Shown here: one piece after another, positions 8,600 through 17,811 of the stretch | Numbering within the stretch: position 1 is the first letter of the stretch | Layout of the letters: every line of letters starts with the position of its first letter | Source of the DNA: Hydrogenophaga intermedia | GTDB taxonomy: Bacteria > Pseudomonadota > Gammaproteobacteria > Burkholderiales > Burkholderiaceae_C | NCBI RefSeq assembly: GCF_023715105.1 | Contig: NZ_JAMBNO010000003.1 | Coordinates: forward strand, 124,001 to 188,000 | Reading direction: 5' to 3' | Length of the DNA: 64,000 nt | The notes under the pieces: generated by a model | Seen by the model: only the letters and a program-made list of their open reading frames with translations | Databases searched by the model: none | What the model was told of the DNA's origin: nothing | Position numbers and translations under genes: made by a program

Positions 8600-9319
8600 A
8601 TGTCTGACTACGTTCTGAAGACTCAAGACGTTGCGATCCACTACGGCGGCGTGAAAGCCGTCGACGGGGTCGCCCTGACCCTCGAGCGCGGCCAGATCCG
8701 CGGCCTGATCGGCCCCAACGGGGCCGGCAAGTCCACCGTCATCGATGCGATCACCGGGCGCCGCCGCCTCACGCGCGGCCGCGTGGAGCTCGCCGGCGAG
8801 GACGTGAGCGCCCTGGGTGTCGTGGAACGCCGCCGCCGCGGCCTGTCGCGCTCGTTCCAGCGCACCAGCGTGTTTGGCCGGATGCCGGTGCGCAAGCAGG
8901 TGGAGCTGGCGTCGCACAAGATGGGCACGACCGACTCGGAAGCGGATGCCGACGAGGTGCTGCGCGAGCTGGCACTGGACCGCCTCGGCGACGTGATCGC
9001 GAGCGACCTGGGCTACGGCGAGCAGCGCCGCCTCGACTTGGCACTGGCCCTGGTCGGCCGCCCCACGGTGCTGTTGCTGGACGAACCGATGGCGGGGCTG
9101 TCCGTGCAGGAGTCCCACGACCTGGCCAAGCACTTGCAGGCGCTGACCAACCGCCGCAACGTGTCGGTGCTGCTGGTGGAACACGACATGGACGTGGTGT
9201 TCGGCATCTCGGACGAGATCACCGTGTTCGAACTCGGGCGCGTCATCGCCGCCGGCAGGCCGGCCGAAGTTCGCGCAGACCCCCGTGTGCGTGAAGCCTA
9301 CCTTGGGAGTGCCGCATGA
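8600..9319 (+). CDS. livG: ABC transporter ATP-binding protein, LivG family
   Basis: 239 residues. Walker A GPNGAGKST, the LivG-type SRSFQRTSVF, signature YGEQRRLDLA, Walker B VLLLDEP and the switch His in LLVEHDMD are all present. One of the two ATPases that drive the importer. Its stop overlaps the next ATG (ATGA). Confidence 0.9.
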   Translation: MSDYVLKTQDVAIHYGGVKAVDGVALTLERGQIRGLIGPNGAGKSTVIDAITGRRRLTRGRVELAGEDVSALGVVERRRRGLSRSFQRTSVFGRMPVRKQVELASHKMGTTDSEADADEVLRELALDRLGDVIASDLGYGEQRRLDLALALVGRPTVLLLDEPMAGLSVQESHDLAKHLQALTNRRNVSVLLVEHDMDVVFGISDEITVFELGRVIAAGRPAEVRADPRVREAYLGSAA

Positions 9320-10014
9320 AGTCTTTGCTGGAACTGGAACAGGTCGACGCGTTCTACGGCGCGGCGCACATCCTGCACAAGCTGGACCTGCGGGTAGGCG
9401 AGGGCGAGCGCGTCGCGCTGATCGGACGCAATGGCGTGGGTAAGACCACGGTAGTGAACACCGTGCTGGGGCTGGCCAGCATGCGCGGCGGCTCGGTGCG
9501 GATCGCGGGCAAACCGCTGCCGCGGCCGCGCACCTACATGGCAGCGCAGGAGGGTGTCGCGGTCGTGCCCCAGGGACGGCGCATCGTCGCCAACCTGACC
9601 GTGGAAGAAAACTTGCAGCTTGGCGCCGCCAACGGCCGCAAGGGTCCCTGGAACATCCCGGCCATCTACCAGCTGTTCCCGATCCTGCAGGAGCGGGCCC
9701 ACACGCCCGGCACCGCCCTTTCGGGCGGCCAGCAACAGATGCTGGCGGTCGGCCGGGCCCTGATGGCCAACCCGTCGCTGATCCTGCTGGACGAACCGAC
9801 TGAAGGCCTGGCCCCCGTCGTCGTCGACCAGCTCGCCGAGATATTCAACAGCGTGGCCGACCGCGGCACGGCGCTGCTGCTGATCGAACAGAACATGACC
9901 CTGGTCGCCCGCGTGGCGCACCGCTACTGCGCCATGGCCAAGGGCAGCGTAGTGGCCGAAGGCCGCGTGCATGAAGAAGGTCTCGACGCATTGCACCGCC
10001 ACGTGATGGTCTGA
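9316..10014 (+). CDS. livF: ABC transporter ATP-binding protein, LivF family
   Basis: 232 residues with Walker A GRNGVGKTT, signature LSGGQQQMLAVGRAL, Walker B LILLDEPTEGLAP and LLIEQNM. The short length and EGLAP after Walker B are typical of LivF. Second ATPase of the importer. Confidence 0.9.
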   Translation: MKSLLELEQVDAFYGAAHILHKLDLRVGEGERVALIGRNGVGKTTVVNTVLGLASMRGGSVRIAGKPLPRPRTYMAAQEGVAVVPQGRRIVANLTVEENLQLGAANGRKGPWNIPAIYQLFPILQERAHTPGTALSGGQQQMLAVGRALMANPSLILLDEPTEGLAPVVVDQLAEIFNSVADRGTALLLIEQNMTLVARVAHRYCAMAKGSVVAEGRVHEEGLDALHRHVMV

Positions 10015-10076
10015 ACCGTCGTATCGCAACTGCCCGGCCTGGCCGGGTTTCCCAACCCCAAAGAGGAGACATTCCC

Positions 10077-11267
10077 ATGCAGATCCCGAAACTCTCGCGC
10101 CGCGCCATCGCGCTGATCGCGCTCCTGGCCGCCGCGCCGGCCCTCGCCCTTGCGCAACCCAAGGACCCCGTGCGCATTGGCCTCGTGAGCAGCAAATCCG
10201 GCGTGTTCGCCCAGCAAGGCGAGGAAGTGCTGCGCGGCGTGCAATTCGCCGTCGAAGAGGCGAATGCCAAGGGCGGCATCGACGGCCGCAAGGTCGAGGT
10301 GCAGATCGGTGACGACGAAAGCACCCCGGACGCCGGTCGCCGCGTGGCCGAGAAGATGGCGCGAGACGGCTATAACCTGCTGATCGGGCCGATCCCGTCC
10401 TCGATCTCACTGGCGCTCGCCCCCAATCTGGAGCGCTGGGACGCGGCGTACTTCGTCGTCGCCAGCAAGAGCGATAAAATTACCGGCGACAGCTGCAAGC
10501 CGCGCGTGTTCCGCACGAACCACTCCGACGCGATGGACATCGCGATGATCGGGGAGTGGGCCAAGACCTTCAATGAAAAGAGCTTCGCCACGCTGGCGGC
10601 CGACTATGTGTGGGGCCGCGACTCCGCCGAATCGTTCGCCAAGGCCGTCAAGGCGCAGGGCAAGGATGTCAAGATCCAGCTGTACGCGCCGCTGGGCACA
10701 AAGGACTTCTCGCCTTACATTGCACAGTTGAAGGCGGCGAAGGTCGAGGCGGTTTGGGTGGCCGAAGTGGGCCGCGACGCGATCGCGTTCGTTAAGCAGG
10801 CCCAGGAGTTCGGCCTGATTCCCGACACCAAGATCATCGGCCATGCGCTGCTGCAAAACTTCATGGTGGACGCCACCGGCAAGGCGCTCGAGAACATGCC
10901 CGGGAATGTGGCCTATTCAGCGGACATCCAGAACCCGCGCAACCAGGCTTTCGTGACCGCCTTCAAGGCCAAGTACAAGCGGGTGCCCACCGACAACGAA
11001 GGCTTGGCCTATAACGGCGCGCAGGTGATCTTCGAAGGCGTGCGCAGGGCGAACAGCGTCAAGCCCGCGGATGTGGCGAAGGCCCTGAAGGGTGCGACGC
11101 TGGACACCATCTTTGGCTCGGCCCAGATGCGCGCCGCCGATCACCAGCTCGTGCTTGCCAACTACGTTGGCCGCGTCAAGGTGGTCGACGGCCAGTTGCG
11201 CCCGGCGGTGGAGCAGGTCTTTCCCCCGTCGCTGACGCCGCCGGCTTCACCGCTCTGCAAGATGTAA
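10077..11267 (+). CDS. ABC transporter substrate-binding protein, LivK type
   Basis: 396 residues. A Sec signal peptide (Arg pair, hydrophobic IALIALLAAAPALALA, probable cleavage before QPKD) precedes a type I periplasmic binding fold (VRIGLVSSKSGVFAQQGEE; GPIPSSISLALAP). GAGGAG precedes the ATG. It captures the ligand in the periplasm for the LivHMGF complex and closes the operon. Homologues in catabolic operons bind aromatic or cyclic carboxylates; the ligand here is not determined. Confidence 0.87.
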   Translation: MQIPKLSRRAIALIALLAAAPALALAQPKDPVRIGLVSSKSGVFAQQGEEVLRGVQFAVEEANAKGGIDGRKVEVQIGDDESTPDAGRRVAEKMARDGYNLLIGPIPSSISLALAPNLERWDAAYFVVASKSDKITGDSCKPRVFRTNHSDAMDIAMIGEWAKTFNEKSFATLAADYVWGRDSAESFAKAVKAQGKDVKIQLYAPLGTKDFSPYIAQLKAAKVEAVWVAEVGRDAIAFVKQAQEFGLIPDTKIIGHALLQNFMVDATGKALENMPGNVAYSADIQNPRNQAFVTAFKAKYKRVPTDNEGLAYNGAQVIFEGVRRANSVKPADVAKALKGATLDTIFGSAQMRAADHQLVLANYVGRVKVVDGQLRPAVEQVFPPSLTPPASPLCKM

Positions 11268-11277
11268 AGAAGCGCCG

Positions 11278-11295
11278 CGGGACCGGACGGTCCCG
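11278..11295 (+). terminator. Candidate hairpin terminator after the liv operon
   Basis: CGGGACC and GGTCCCG form a perfect 7-bp stem with a GGAC loop, starting eleven bases after the binding-protein stop. Only a weak TTT follows. Confidence 0.4.
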
Positions 11296-11529
11296 GGCGT
11301 TTGCCGGCACCTATGCAGCGGCCACCAACAGCCATTCACCGAGCGCGCGGGCAGCAAAGAGGGCCTGCTGCTAAGGAGCCCGCGACTGGTCGGCTGCTGG
11401 CTGGTCTCCTCAAAGCCCCAACTGGGTGAGGCATCCGCGGGCTTCCAGGATCGATTCAAGTATGTGCACCGGCTCATCTTTGGCCTTCGTGACGAATTGA
11501 ACGCCGGGGGTCATGCCGCTCGTGCCCCG

Positions 11530-11825
11530 GGCCTAAAACTCGGTGACACGCTGCAGGTGGACCTGCTCGTCAGCAATTTCGAGCTGAGCGAGGAGTCCAC
11601 CGCTCAGATGCTGTGGGTGGTTGGCGGCACCGGGTTCGCGCACGTGGAGTCCCTGCTGGACGACGTGGTCAAGAAGCGCATCCGGCGGCCCGTCACCTTC
11701 ATGTGGACCGGCCGCAATCGCGACCGGCCTCTTCAGCGACATGTTCGTGCCCGGACCCGCCCCCCTGACCGAGGAAGACGTTATGTTCCGCACTGCGAAC
11801 GACGTGTTGGCGGCCCTCAAGCGCT
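11530..11825 (+). pseudogene. Remnant of a dioxygenase-type FAD/NAD oxidoreductase
   Basis: A stretch of about 65 residues (GLKLGDTLQVDLL to TFMWTGRNRD, with WVVGGTGFAHV) matches the FAD-to-NAD domain boundary of ferredoxin-NAD(P) reductase-like proteins. The matching frame then breaks, and in the next frame LFSDMFVPGP continues what looks like the C-terminus of the same family, so an internal deletion with a frameshift is likely. Upstream bases 11296-11529 hold nothing I recognise. A second remnant with a similar end lies at 23094-23212. Confidence 0.5.
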
Positions 11826-11831
11826 GCCTCC

Positions 11832-11990
11832 GACGAAGAGCCGTTCGGGCCGCCGTTTCCCGTGATCCGCCGCCCCGAGATTACCGACGCCGTCGCGCGC
11901 GCAAATGCCGGCCCGTATGGGCTCGGTGCATCCGTGTGGGGCAGCGATCTGCGACGCGCGAGCTGCGTGGCTGGGAGGATGCATGCCGGA
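11832..11990 (+). pseudogene. C-terminal remnant of an aldehyde dehydrogenase
   Basis: In the frame starting at 11832 the DNA reads DEEPFGPPFPVI, then AVARANAGPYGLGASVW, the conserved C-terminal part of NAD-dependent aldehyde dehydrogenases. No start and no catalytic Cys region are present. The fragment ends near the insertion-sequence boundary, so the element may have cut the gene. Confidence 0.6.
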
Positions 11991-12029
11991 TGGACTGGTC
12001 AACGGCGACATAGGCGGTTGATGTCCCCG

Positions 12030-12976
12030 GGAGTGGTGTAAGTTTTTAATGTTTCAAGGCGCGGAAGGCGAAGCCCGAAGCGCCTGGAGGGCAGAGAGGT
12101 CGTCCCTGAAACGGGGTGGCCATCATGGTTCAGGATAGGGTTGAGGTGCGATCCAAGCAACCGAAAAGCTTGAAGGAATGGGCGACCACCGCAACTGTCG
12201 CACTGACCGAGCTTGCCGAGAATGGAGCCGAAATCGACGCGCTGCTCCAGATGGTGCAATTCATGGCCCAGAGGCTGATGGAGCTCGATGTGGACGGGCG
12301 CTCCGGCGCCGGCTACGACGAAAAGGCTACCGAACTAGTGAACAGCCGAAACGGCTACCGCGATCGTGCCTGGTACACCTCGGGCCGGCATGGTCGGTCT
12401 GAAAATTCCCAAGCTGGAGCATTCCTGAACCGCCAGATCGAAGGCGACTGGCCCTACCTGTGGATCGGCGCCACGTACGTGAAGACGCGGGAGGCCGGGC
12501 GCATCGAGATGCGTGGCCGTGATAGTGGCTGTGGGGGTCAACACCGAGGGCCAACGCGAGGTGCTGGGCGTGTAGGTGGGCGCCCGCGAGGCCGAGCCGT
12601 TCTGGACCGAGTTCCTGCGCAGCCTGAACCGGCGCGGGCTGCGTGGGGTCAAGCTGGTGATCAGCGACACCACGAGGGCATCAAGGCGGCCGCATCGAAG
12701 GCTGAAGGCCACCTGGCAGCGTTGCCGAGTGCACATCATGCCCAATGCACTGGCGCACGCGGGCAAGACCCAGCGCCGCGTGTGTCTGCGGCCATCTGAA
12801 CGGTGGTCGTGCAGGAGACTGCGGATGCGGCCAAGGCGCAGTGGCGATCGGTCGCCGATCAATTGAGCGGCAAGTTCCCCAAGCTCGGCGCGCTGATGGA
12901 CGACGCGGAGAACGACGTGCTGGCGTTCATGACGTTCCCGCGAGCGCACTGGCCGCAGATCTACTCGACCAACTGT
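12030..12976 (+). mobile_element. Decayed IS256-family insertion sequence
   Basis: A transposase reading frame begins at about 12125 and its fragments match the IS256 (mutator) family: EIDALLQMVQFMAQRLMELD, NSRNGYRDRAW, then GDWPYLWIGATYVK, then, in other frames, FWTEFLRSLNRRGLRGVKLV and HWPQIYSTN. Compared with a full transposase, a segment between about 12400 and 12430 is missing, at least three frameshifts are present and the C-terminal third is absent. It cannot make an active transposase. The left boundary is approximate. Confidence 0.7.
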
Positions 12977-13360
12977 TAGCGCCGATGTAAAACTGACCCA
13001 CTGCGCCGGGGTAAAAGTGACCTACTTGGGCGACGATGGCGGCTTTTTGGCCGTCGATGTTGACCCAGGAGCATGCAGTGCCCGACAACCCCAAGACAGT
13101 GGTAACTGCCCGCGACGCCTACGGAGAGGCCTGCACAGCTGGAACGAGGGCCTGCGGCAGCTGGCCGAGGAATGCGGCTTCAAGCCTCGGCTTTGCCGGC
13201 CATATCGGGCAAAGCCCGAGGGAAAAGTCGAGCGTTTGAACGGCGACCTCAAAGGCAGGTTCCTGGTCCCACCGGCGCCTGCCGTGGTCGGCGGAACTGC
13301 CTCAGCACCGGAGGCGGTCGATGAAGCAGATGACACTGGCGCGAATCGGGGTTAGGAGTC
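12977..13360 (+). mobile_element. Decayed IS21-family remnant (istA fragment)
   Basis: Begins with GATGTAAAACTGACCCAC and GGTAAAAGTGACC, typical of IS21-family ends. MLTQEHA, the N-terminus of an IstA-type transposase, is joined directly to an internal IstA piece (DNPKTVVTARDAYG), and a frameshift leads into WNEGLRQLAEECGF and KVERLNGDLKG. No istB is present. It abuts the truncated IS256 element, suggesting one inserted into or deleted part of the other. Bases 13361-13420 hold nothing recognised. Confidence 0.65.
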
Positions 13361-13420
13361 CGCTCGGCCGTTCCGAACCGGCGATGGTCAGAGCCACCCT
13401 TGCTAGGGGTTTTCATGCGG

Positions 13421-13449
13421 TTGGAGCCGGAGCGGCGAAATCATACAAT
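13421..13449 (+). promoter_or_regulatory. Candidate sigma-70 promoter for the Bug/KstD operon
   Basis: TTGGAG (13421-13426) and TACAAT (13444-13449) are separated by exactly 17 bases, a good fit to a housekeeping promoter. A GntR-type operator begins two bases later, where transcription would start. Confidence 0.5.
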
Positions 13450-13450
13450 C

Positions 13451-13465
13451 ATTGGATCAACCATT
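13451..13465 (+). promoter_or_regulatory. GntR/FadR-type operator, site A
   Basis: The reverse complement reads AATGGTTGATCCAAT, identical at 13 of 15 positions to the perfect palindrome at 21230-21244. The core is close to the TGGTnnnACCA pattern known for FadR-subfamily regulators. Placed just after a -10 box, it would block initiation when bound. Confidence 0.5.
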
Positions 13466-13519
13466 GAACGTTTGCCGCAGGCGGCGGCAAGTAACTGCAC
13501 GAGCACAAGGACACCAGAC

Positions 13520-14491
13520 ATGAAAGCAAGCAAGAGGGCGCTGATCTTGGCGCTGACTTTCCTCGCCGCAGGAACCGTTTTCGGACAGGCCGACAGTTTC
13601 CCCAGCCGCCCCATCACCATCGTCGTACCCTATCCGGCCGGCGGGACGAGCGACGGCCAGGTTCGCATGTTCCAGGACATGTTGGGGAAGCTTCTGGGCC
13701 AGCCGGTGGTGGTGGAAAGCAAGCCGGGGGCATCCGGGGCCATTGCGGCTCAGCATGTCGCGCGCTCCAAGCCGGATGGCTACACGCTGCTGTATCCAAA
13801 CGGCGGCGTGTTGATCTCCCCGCTCCTGAGCGACAAGGCGGGCTACGATGCGCTGAAGGACTTCAAGCCGATCACCGTGGTGACGTCCGTGCCCATGGTG
13901 CTTGTCACCGCAAAGTCCGTTCCAGGCAACAGCCTTGCCGAGTTCCTCCAGTACGCGCGAAAGCAGCCCAACGGCATCCTGTACGCGTCGGCCGGAACCG
14001 CTTCCTTTGGCCATATTGCTTCCGCCCGCTTTGCCCAGATGGCGGGTATCAAGGTGGAGCACGTGCCATACAAGGGTGAAGCCAATACGACGATGGCTGT
14101 GCGCTCGGGCGAGGTGCAGATGCTGTTGACCACGCCGTCGTCAGCGATGCTCGGCCAGGTGCAGCAAGGCAATATCAAGCTGCTGGGCGTCGGCTCCCCC
14201 AGGCCCTCTCCCTTGCTTCCCGGCACTCCGACCATCGAGCAGGCGGTGCCCGGCTTCACTTCCGAGATCTGGTTCGGCCTGCTTGCGCCGGCAGGAACGC
14301 CCGATGCGGTCGTGGAAAAAATCAACGCCGCCGTCAGGACCGTCATGGCTGACCAGGCCATCCGTGACAAGCTCCAACCGACCGGTGCATTGCCGCGTAC
14401 AACCACGCCGGCCGAGTTCGCCACGCTGATGAAGGAAGAATCAGCTCAATTGCGCGACGTCATCTCCAAGTACGGCATCAAGGCCGAATGA
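13520..14491 (+). CDS. Bug/TctC-type solute-binding protein
   Basis: 323 residues. Signal peptide MKASKRALILALTFLAAGTVFGQA with cleavage near FGQA, then PSRPITIVVPYPAGGTSD, the standard start of the mature Bug fold, and later VPYKGEANTTMAV. AAGGA precedes the ATG. Bug proteins are periplasmic binders of carboxylates; most lack a cognate permease gene nearby, as here, so sensing or transport are both possible. It heads an operon with the second KstD-like/NIPSNAP pair. Confidence 0.85.
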   Translation: MKASKRALILALTFLAAGTVFGQADSFPSRPITIVVPYPAGGTSDGQVRMFQDMLGKLLGQPVVVESKPGASGAIAAQHVARSKPDGYTLLYPNGGVLISPLLSDKAGYDALKDFKPITVVTSVPMVLVTAKSVPGNSLAEFLQYARKQPNGILYASAGTASFGHIASARFAQMAGIKVEHVPYKGEANTTMAVRSGEVQMLLTTPSSAMLGQVQQGNIKLLGVGSPRPSPLLPGTPTIEQAVPGFTSEIWFGLLAPAGTPDAVVEKINAAVRTVMADQAIRDKLQPTGALPRTTTPAEFATLMKEESAQLRDVISKYGIKAE

Positions 14492-14501
14492 TGGCGCGCT
14501 G

Positions 14502-16238
14502 ATGAAATCTGAGTGCGATCTCGTCGTCGTCGGTTCCGGCGCCGCCGGCTTGGCCTGCGCGATCACGGCCAGGAAGCGCGGCCTCGACGTGGTGGTTCTG
14601 GAGAAGGAGCCCGTGTTCGGCGGAACCACTGCGTTGTCCGGCGGCGTGCTGTGGATCCCCCTGAGCCGCCACGGACGCCAGCAGAACCCCGCCGACTCCG
14701 TGGAGGCCGTGCGCAGATACATGCAAGCGGAGACCGGCCGCTTCTACGACGATGAGGCCGTGCAGTGCTTCCTCGACAACGGTCCGCGCATGGTGGACTT
14801 CTTCGAACGCGACACGGAGATGAAATTCATCTCCACGCTGTACCCGGACTACCATCCCTCGGCGCCCGGCGGCGTGAACATCGGGCGCTCCATCCTTGCG
14901 GCACCCTACGACATCCGCGGCCTGGGCAAGGACATGGCGAGGCTGAGGCCGCCGCTGAAGACCATCACCTTCATCGGCATGATGTTCAATTCGTCCAACG
15001 CCGACCTGAAGCACTTCTTCCGTGCGACCAGGTCGCTGTCCTCCTTCTTCTACGTGGCCAGACGGCTCGCGAGCCACGTGAAGGAGCTGGCACTGTACGG
15101 CCGTGCGGTGCAGGTCACCAGCGGAAATGCATTGGCGGCCCGGCTCGCCAAGACGGCACTCGACCTGGGCATTCCCATCCTGACGGACACGCCGGTGAAG
15201 CGCATCGTCATGGAGGGCGAACGCGCAATCGGTGTGCTGGCCGCGGGCCCCGGCGGCGATCGGCGCATCGCCGCGCGGCACGGCGTGGTGCTCGCAACCG
15301 GTGGCTTTCCCCATGATCTTCGGCGGATTGCCAGGGCGTATCCCCACGTACAGCGCGGCCACCAGCATCTTTCGCCCACGGCCGAGGGCAACACCGGTGA
15401 TGGCGCCAACATGGCCGAGGCCGTAGGGGGCGTGGTGGACATCCGCTTCCAGGAGCCGGCGGCCTGGATGCCTGTGACGCGCGTCGACTTCGGCAAGGGC
15501 GAGGTCGGCGTGTTCCCGCACCTCCTGGATCGCTACAAGCCAGGCGTGATCGGCGTCCTCGCGAACGGCCGCCGCTTCACGAATGAATCCAACTCATACC
15601 ACGATGTGGGCGCCGCCATGGTGAAGGCCTGTGAAGGCATGAGCGAGACGGCCATGTGGCTGGTTTGTGACAAGGGGGCGTTGTCGAAATACGGGCTGGG
15701 CTATGTCAAGCCGGCACCCATGCCCATCAGAGGCTTCGTGCGCAACGGCTACCTGATCGAAGGGCGCACGCTGGCCGAACTGGCCGCGCGTGCAGGCATC
15801 GATGTCACCGGGCTGGAGCAGACTGTGCGGGAGTACAACCGCGACGCCGTCCGTGGCGAAGATCCGGCCTTCGGCCGCGGCAGCACCAGTTTCAACCGCT
15901 ACCTGGCGGATCCCGAGCACCAGCCGAACCCTTGCGTTGCGCCCATCGAGCGGGGGCCCTTCTACGCCGTCAAGCTGGTGATGGGCGACCTCGGCACTTT
16001 TGATGGCATCACCACCAGCGTGGTGGGGGAGGTCCTGCGGCGCGACGGCAGACCCATTTCCGGTCTCTACGCGGTCGGCAACGACCGCGCCAGCATCATG
16101 GGTGGGAATTATCCAGGCGCGGGCATTACCCACGGGCCCAACATGACCTTCGGCTACGTTACGGCGAACCACATCGCCGACCTCGCCGCCGGCAGTACGG
16201 CTGGGCGGCGGGGGGCGCAGGAGCGGCTCGCCGCATGA
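14502..16238 (+). CDS. KstD-like FAD-dependent ketone dehydrogenase, copy 2
   Basis: 578 residues, aligning end to end with the protein encoded at 3896-5611, including identical DLKHFFRATRSL, SGNALAARLAK and LAPYDIR/LAKPYDIR-type segments. FAD site GSGAAGLACA, EKEPVFGGTTALSGGVLWIP, and the C-terminal NYPGAG and GPNMTFG are kept, so it should be active. The two copies may work on related substrates, catalyse successive desaturations, or be a recent duplication. The stop overlaps the NIPSNAP start (ATGA). Confidence 0.82.
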   Translation: MKSECDLVVVGSGAAGLACAITARKRGLDVVVLEKEPVFGGTTALSGGVLWIPLSRHGRQQNPADSVEAVRRYMQAETGRFYDDEAVQCFLDNGPRMVDFFERDTEMKFISTLYPDYHPSAPGGVNIGRSILAAPYDIRGLGKDMARLRPPLKTITFIGMMFNSSNADLKHFFRATRSLSSFFYVARRLASHVKELALYGRAVQVTSGNALAARLAKTALDLGIPILTDTPVKRIVMEGERAIGVLAAGPGGDRRIAARHGVVLATGGFPHDLRRIARAYPHVQRGHQHLSPTAEGNTGDGANMAEAVGGVVDIRFQEPAAWMPVTRVDFGKGEVGVFPHLLDRYKPGVIGVLANGRRFTNESNSYHDVGAAMVKACEGMSETAMWLVCDKGALSKYGLGYVKPAPMPIRGFVRNGYLIEGRTLAELAARAGIDVTGLEQTVREYNRDAVRGEDPAFGRGSTSFNRYLADPEHQPNPCVAPIERGPFYAVKLVMGDLGTFDGITTSVVGEVLRRDGRPISGLYAVGNDRASIMGGNYPGAGITHGPNMTFGYVTANHIADLAAGSTAGRRGAQERLAA

Positions 16239-16585
16239 ACCCGCCTTCGAACGCGCTCGCACCGCCGCTGGTGGATCACCGCGTCTACACGATCGCGCTG
16301 CGCAAGATGCCGGAATTCCTCGATGTCTTCGGGCGCCTGGCCATGCCGGTGCTGCTGGAGACGCTGGGTCATCCGCTGGGCTTCTACACGAGCTTCGTGG
16401 GGCCGCAGAACCAGTTCATCCATCTGTGGGGCTACGACGACCTGACCGACTACGAGCGGCGCTGCCGTGCCCGGGATGGCCACCCAGCCTTCCCCGCCTA
16501 CCTGGCCGCCTCCGCTCACCTGATCACGGCACAGGAAACCCGGCTCATTCGCGCGGTCTCCCTCACTGCGGTTCCCCGGGCCTGA
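16235..16585 (+). CDS. NIPSNAP-family protein, copy 2
   Basis: 116 residues, paralog of the protein at 5601-5960: DHRVYTIALRKMPEFLDVF, GPQNQFIHLWGYDDLTDYE, and the same C-terminal AQETRLIR. Overlaps the flavoprotein gene by four bases, giving translational coupling. Last gene of its operon, convergent with the acyl-CoA dehydrogenase at 16634. Confidence 0.82.
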   Translation: MNPPSNALAPPLVDHRVYTIALRKMPEFLDVFGRLAMPVLLETLGHPLGFYTSFVGPQNQFIHLWGYDDLTDYERRCRARDGHPAFPAYLAASAHLITAQETRLIRAVSLTAVPRA

Positions 16586-16602
16586 CCCCGACGGGGGAAC
16601 CG
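16569..16602. terminator. Inverted repeat between convergent operons
   Basis: CGGTTCCCC and GGGGAACCG form a perfect 9-bp stem with a 16-base loop, spanning the NIPSNAP stop. It lies exactly where two convergent operons meet and may terminate either or both. Confidence 0.4.
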
Positions 16603-16633
16603 ACGTGCCGGGAGTTTCGCCTCCCAACGCCTG

Positions 16634-17791
16634 TCACAGGTCCATCTGCTTGGCGAGGATGTTGCGCTGAATCTCGCTCGTGCCGCCGCCGATAGGGCCG
16701 ACGCGGGAATCGCGGAAGAACATCTGCATGTCGTACTCGTTGGAGTAGCCGGCGCCGCCCATGATCTGCATGCCGATGTCGGCGCACTTGAAGTTGTTCT
16801 CGGTGGCGACGATCTTGGCCATTGACGCTTCCTGCACCACCTGAAAGCCGCCGTCCAGGAGGTCCGCTACACGGTAGGTCATCTGCCGAGCAGTCTCCGA
16901 CATGATCAGCATGTCGGCCAGCTTGTGCTGGATCACCTGGAACTGCGAGATCGGCTTGCCGAACTGGATACGCTCGCGTGCATAGTCGCGCGCGTACTCG
17001 GTGATCTTGAAGCAGTGGCCGGATGAGATCGCTGCCAGGCCCAGGCGCTCCAGGCCCAGTGCGGCCATGATGTTCTTCCAGGCTTCGCCCTCGCCGCCGA
17101 ACAGATTGCTGACTGGCACGCGGACATTGTCGAAGAACACCTCGTTGGCGTGCGTAGTACGGCGACCGAGCATCGACAGCGGCCGGATAGTTACACCCGG
17201 CGCACTGGTCGGCACCAAGATCGTGCTGATGCCGCTGTGGCGGGCCTGGGTATCCGTCTTGACGATCGCCACGAGGTAGTCCGCCACGTGGGCGCAGGTA
17301 ATCCACACCTTGCTGCCGTTGATCACATACTCATCGCCTTCCCGTACCGCGGAGGTCTTGATGCCGGCGACGTCCGAACCGGTGCCGGGCTCGGACATGC
17401 CCAGCGCCAGCTTGGCGCGGCCGCTGATGATCTTGGGAATGATCTCCTGCTTCAGTTCGGGCGAGCCGAACTTGGCAACATGCATGCCGGCGTAGATCGT
17501 CGTGGTTGTCACGGCCTGTGCGATGCCGGTGTAGTAATAGCCCAGCGTTTCGAGGAAGACCGCGATGTCCTTGTAGGAGCCGCCCATGCCGCCGAGCTCG
17601 TCGGGATAGAACAGGCCCAGGTAGCCGGCATCCGCGAGCGCATTGTAGGCCTCGTGCGGGAAGGCGCGCGACTCGTCCATCTGGCGCACCTGTGCCCAGG
17701 GCAGATGGCGCGACAGCAGGTCCAGCACGCCATCGCGCATCATGCGCTGGTGTTCATTCAGGCCTGCGGTGTTGATCAGGGACTGGGGCAT
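16634..17791 (-). CDS. Acyl-CoA dehydrogenase
   Basis: 385 residues with the usual domains: N-terminal helices, FAD-contacting beta domain (GMSEPGTGSDVAGI, KVWIT) and C-terminal helical domain (GGAGYSNEYDMQMFFRDSR). At the usual catalytic-base position the sequence is IGGGTSEIQ rather than YEGTSEIQ, so Glu is replaced by Gly, as in several bacterial subfamilies that place the base elsewhere. Last gene of the CoA-transferase operon; it would form the 2-enoyl-CoA that the MaoC protein hydrates. Confidence 0.87.
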   Translation of the reverse strand: MPQSLINTAGLNEHQRMMRDGVLDLLSRHLPWAQVRQMDESRAFPHEAYNALADAGYLGLFYPDELGGMGGSYKDIAVFLETLGYYYTGIAQAVTTTTIYAGMHVAKFGSPELKQEIIPKIISGRAKLALGMSEPGTGSDVAGIKTSAVREGDEYVINGSKVWITCAHVADYLVAIVKTDTQARHSGISTILVPTSAPGVTIRPLSMLGRRTTHANEVFFDNVRVPVSNLFGGEGEAWKNIMAALGLERLGLAAISSGHCFKITEYARDYARERIQFGKPISQFQVIQHKLADMLIMSETARQMTYRVADLLDGGFQVVQEASMAKIVATENNFKCADIGMQIMGGAGYSNEYDMQMFFRDSRVGPIGGGTSEIQRNILAKQMDL

Positions 17792-17811
17792 GGCTATTCC
17801 GGGTAGGCTGG

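Noticed and set aside
11464-11865. A 133-codon frame as an intact gene
   Set aside because: Only its middle 65 codons resemble a protein family; the remainder is out of frame with the conserved continuation, so it is described as a remnant.
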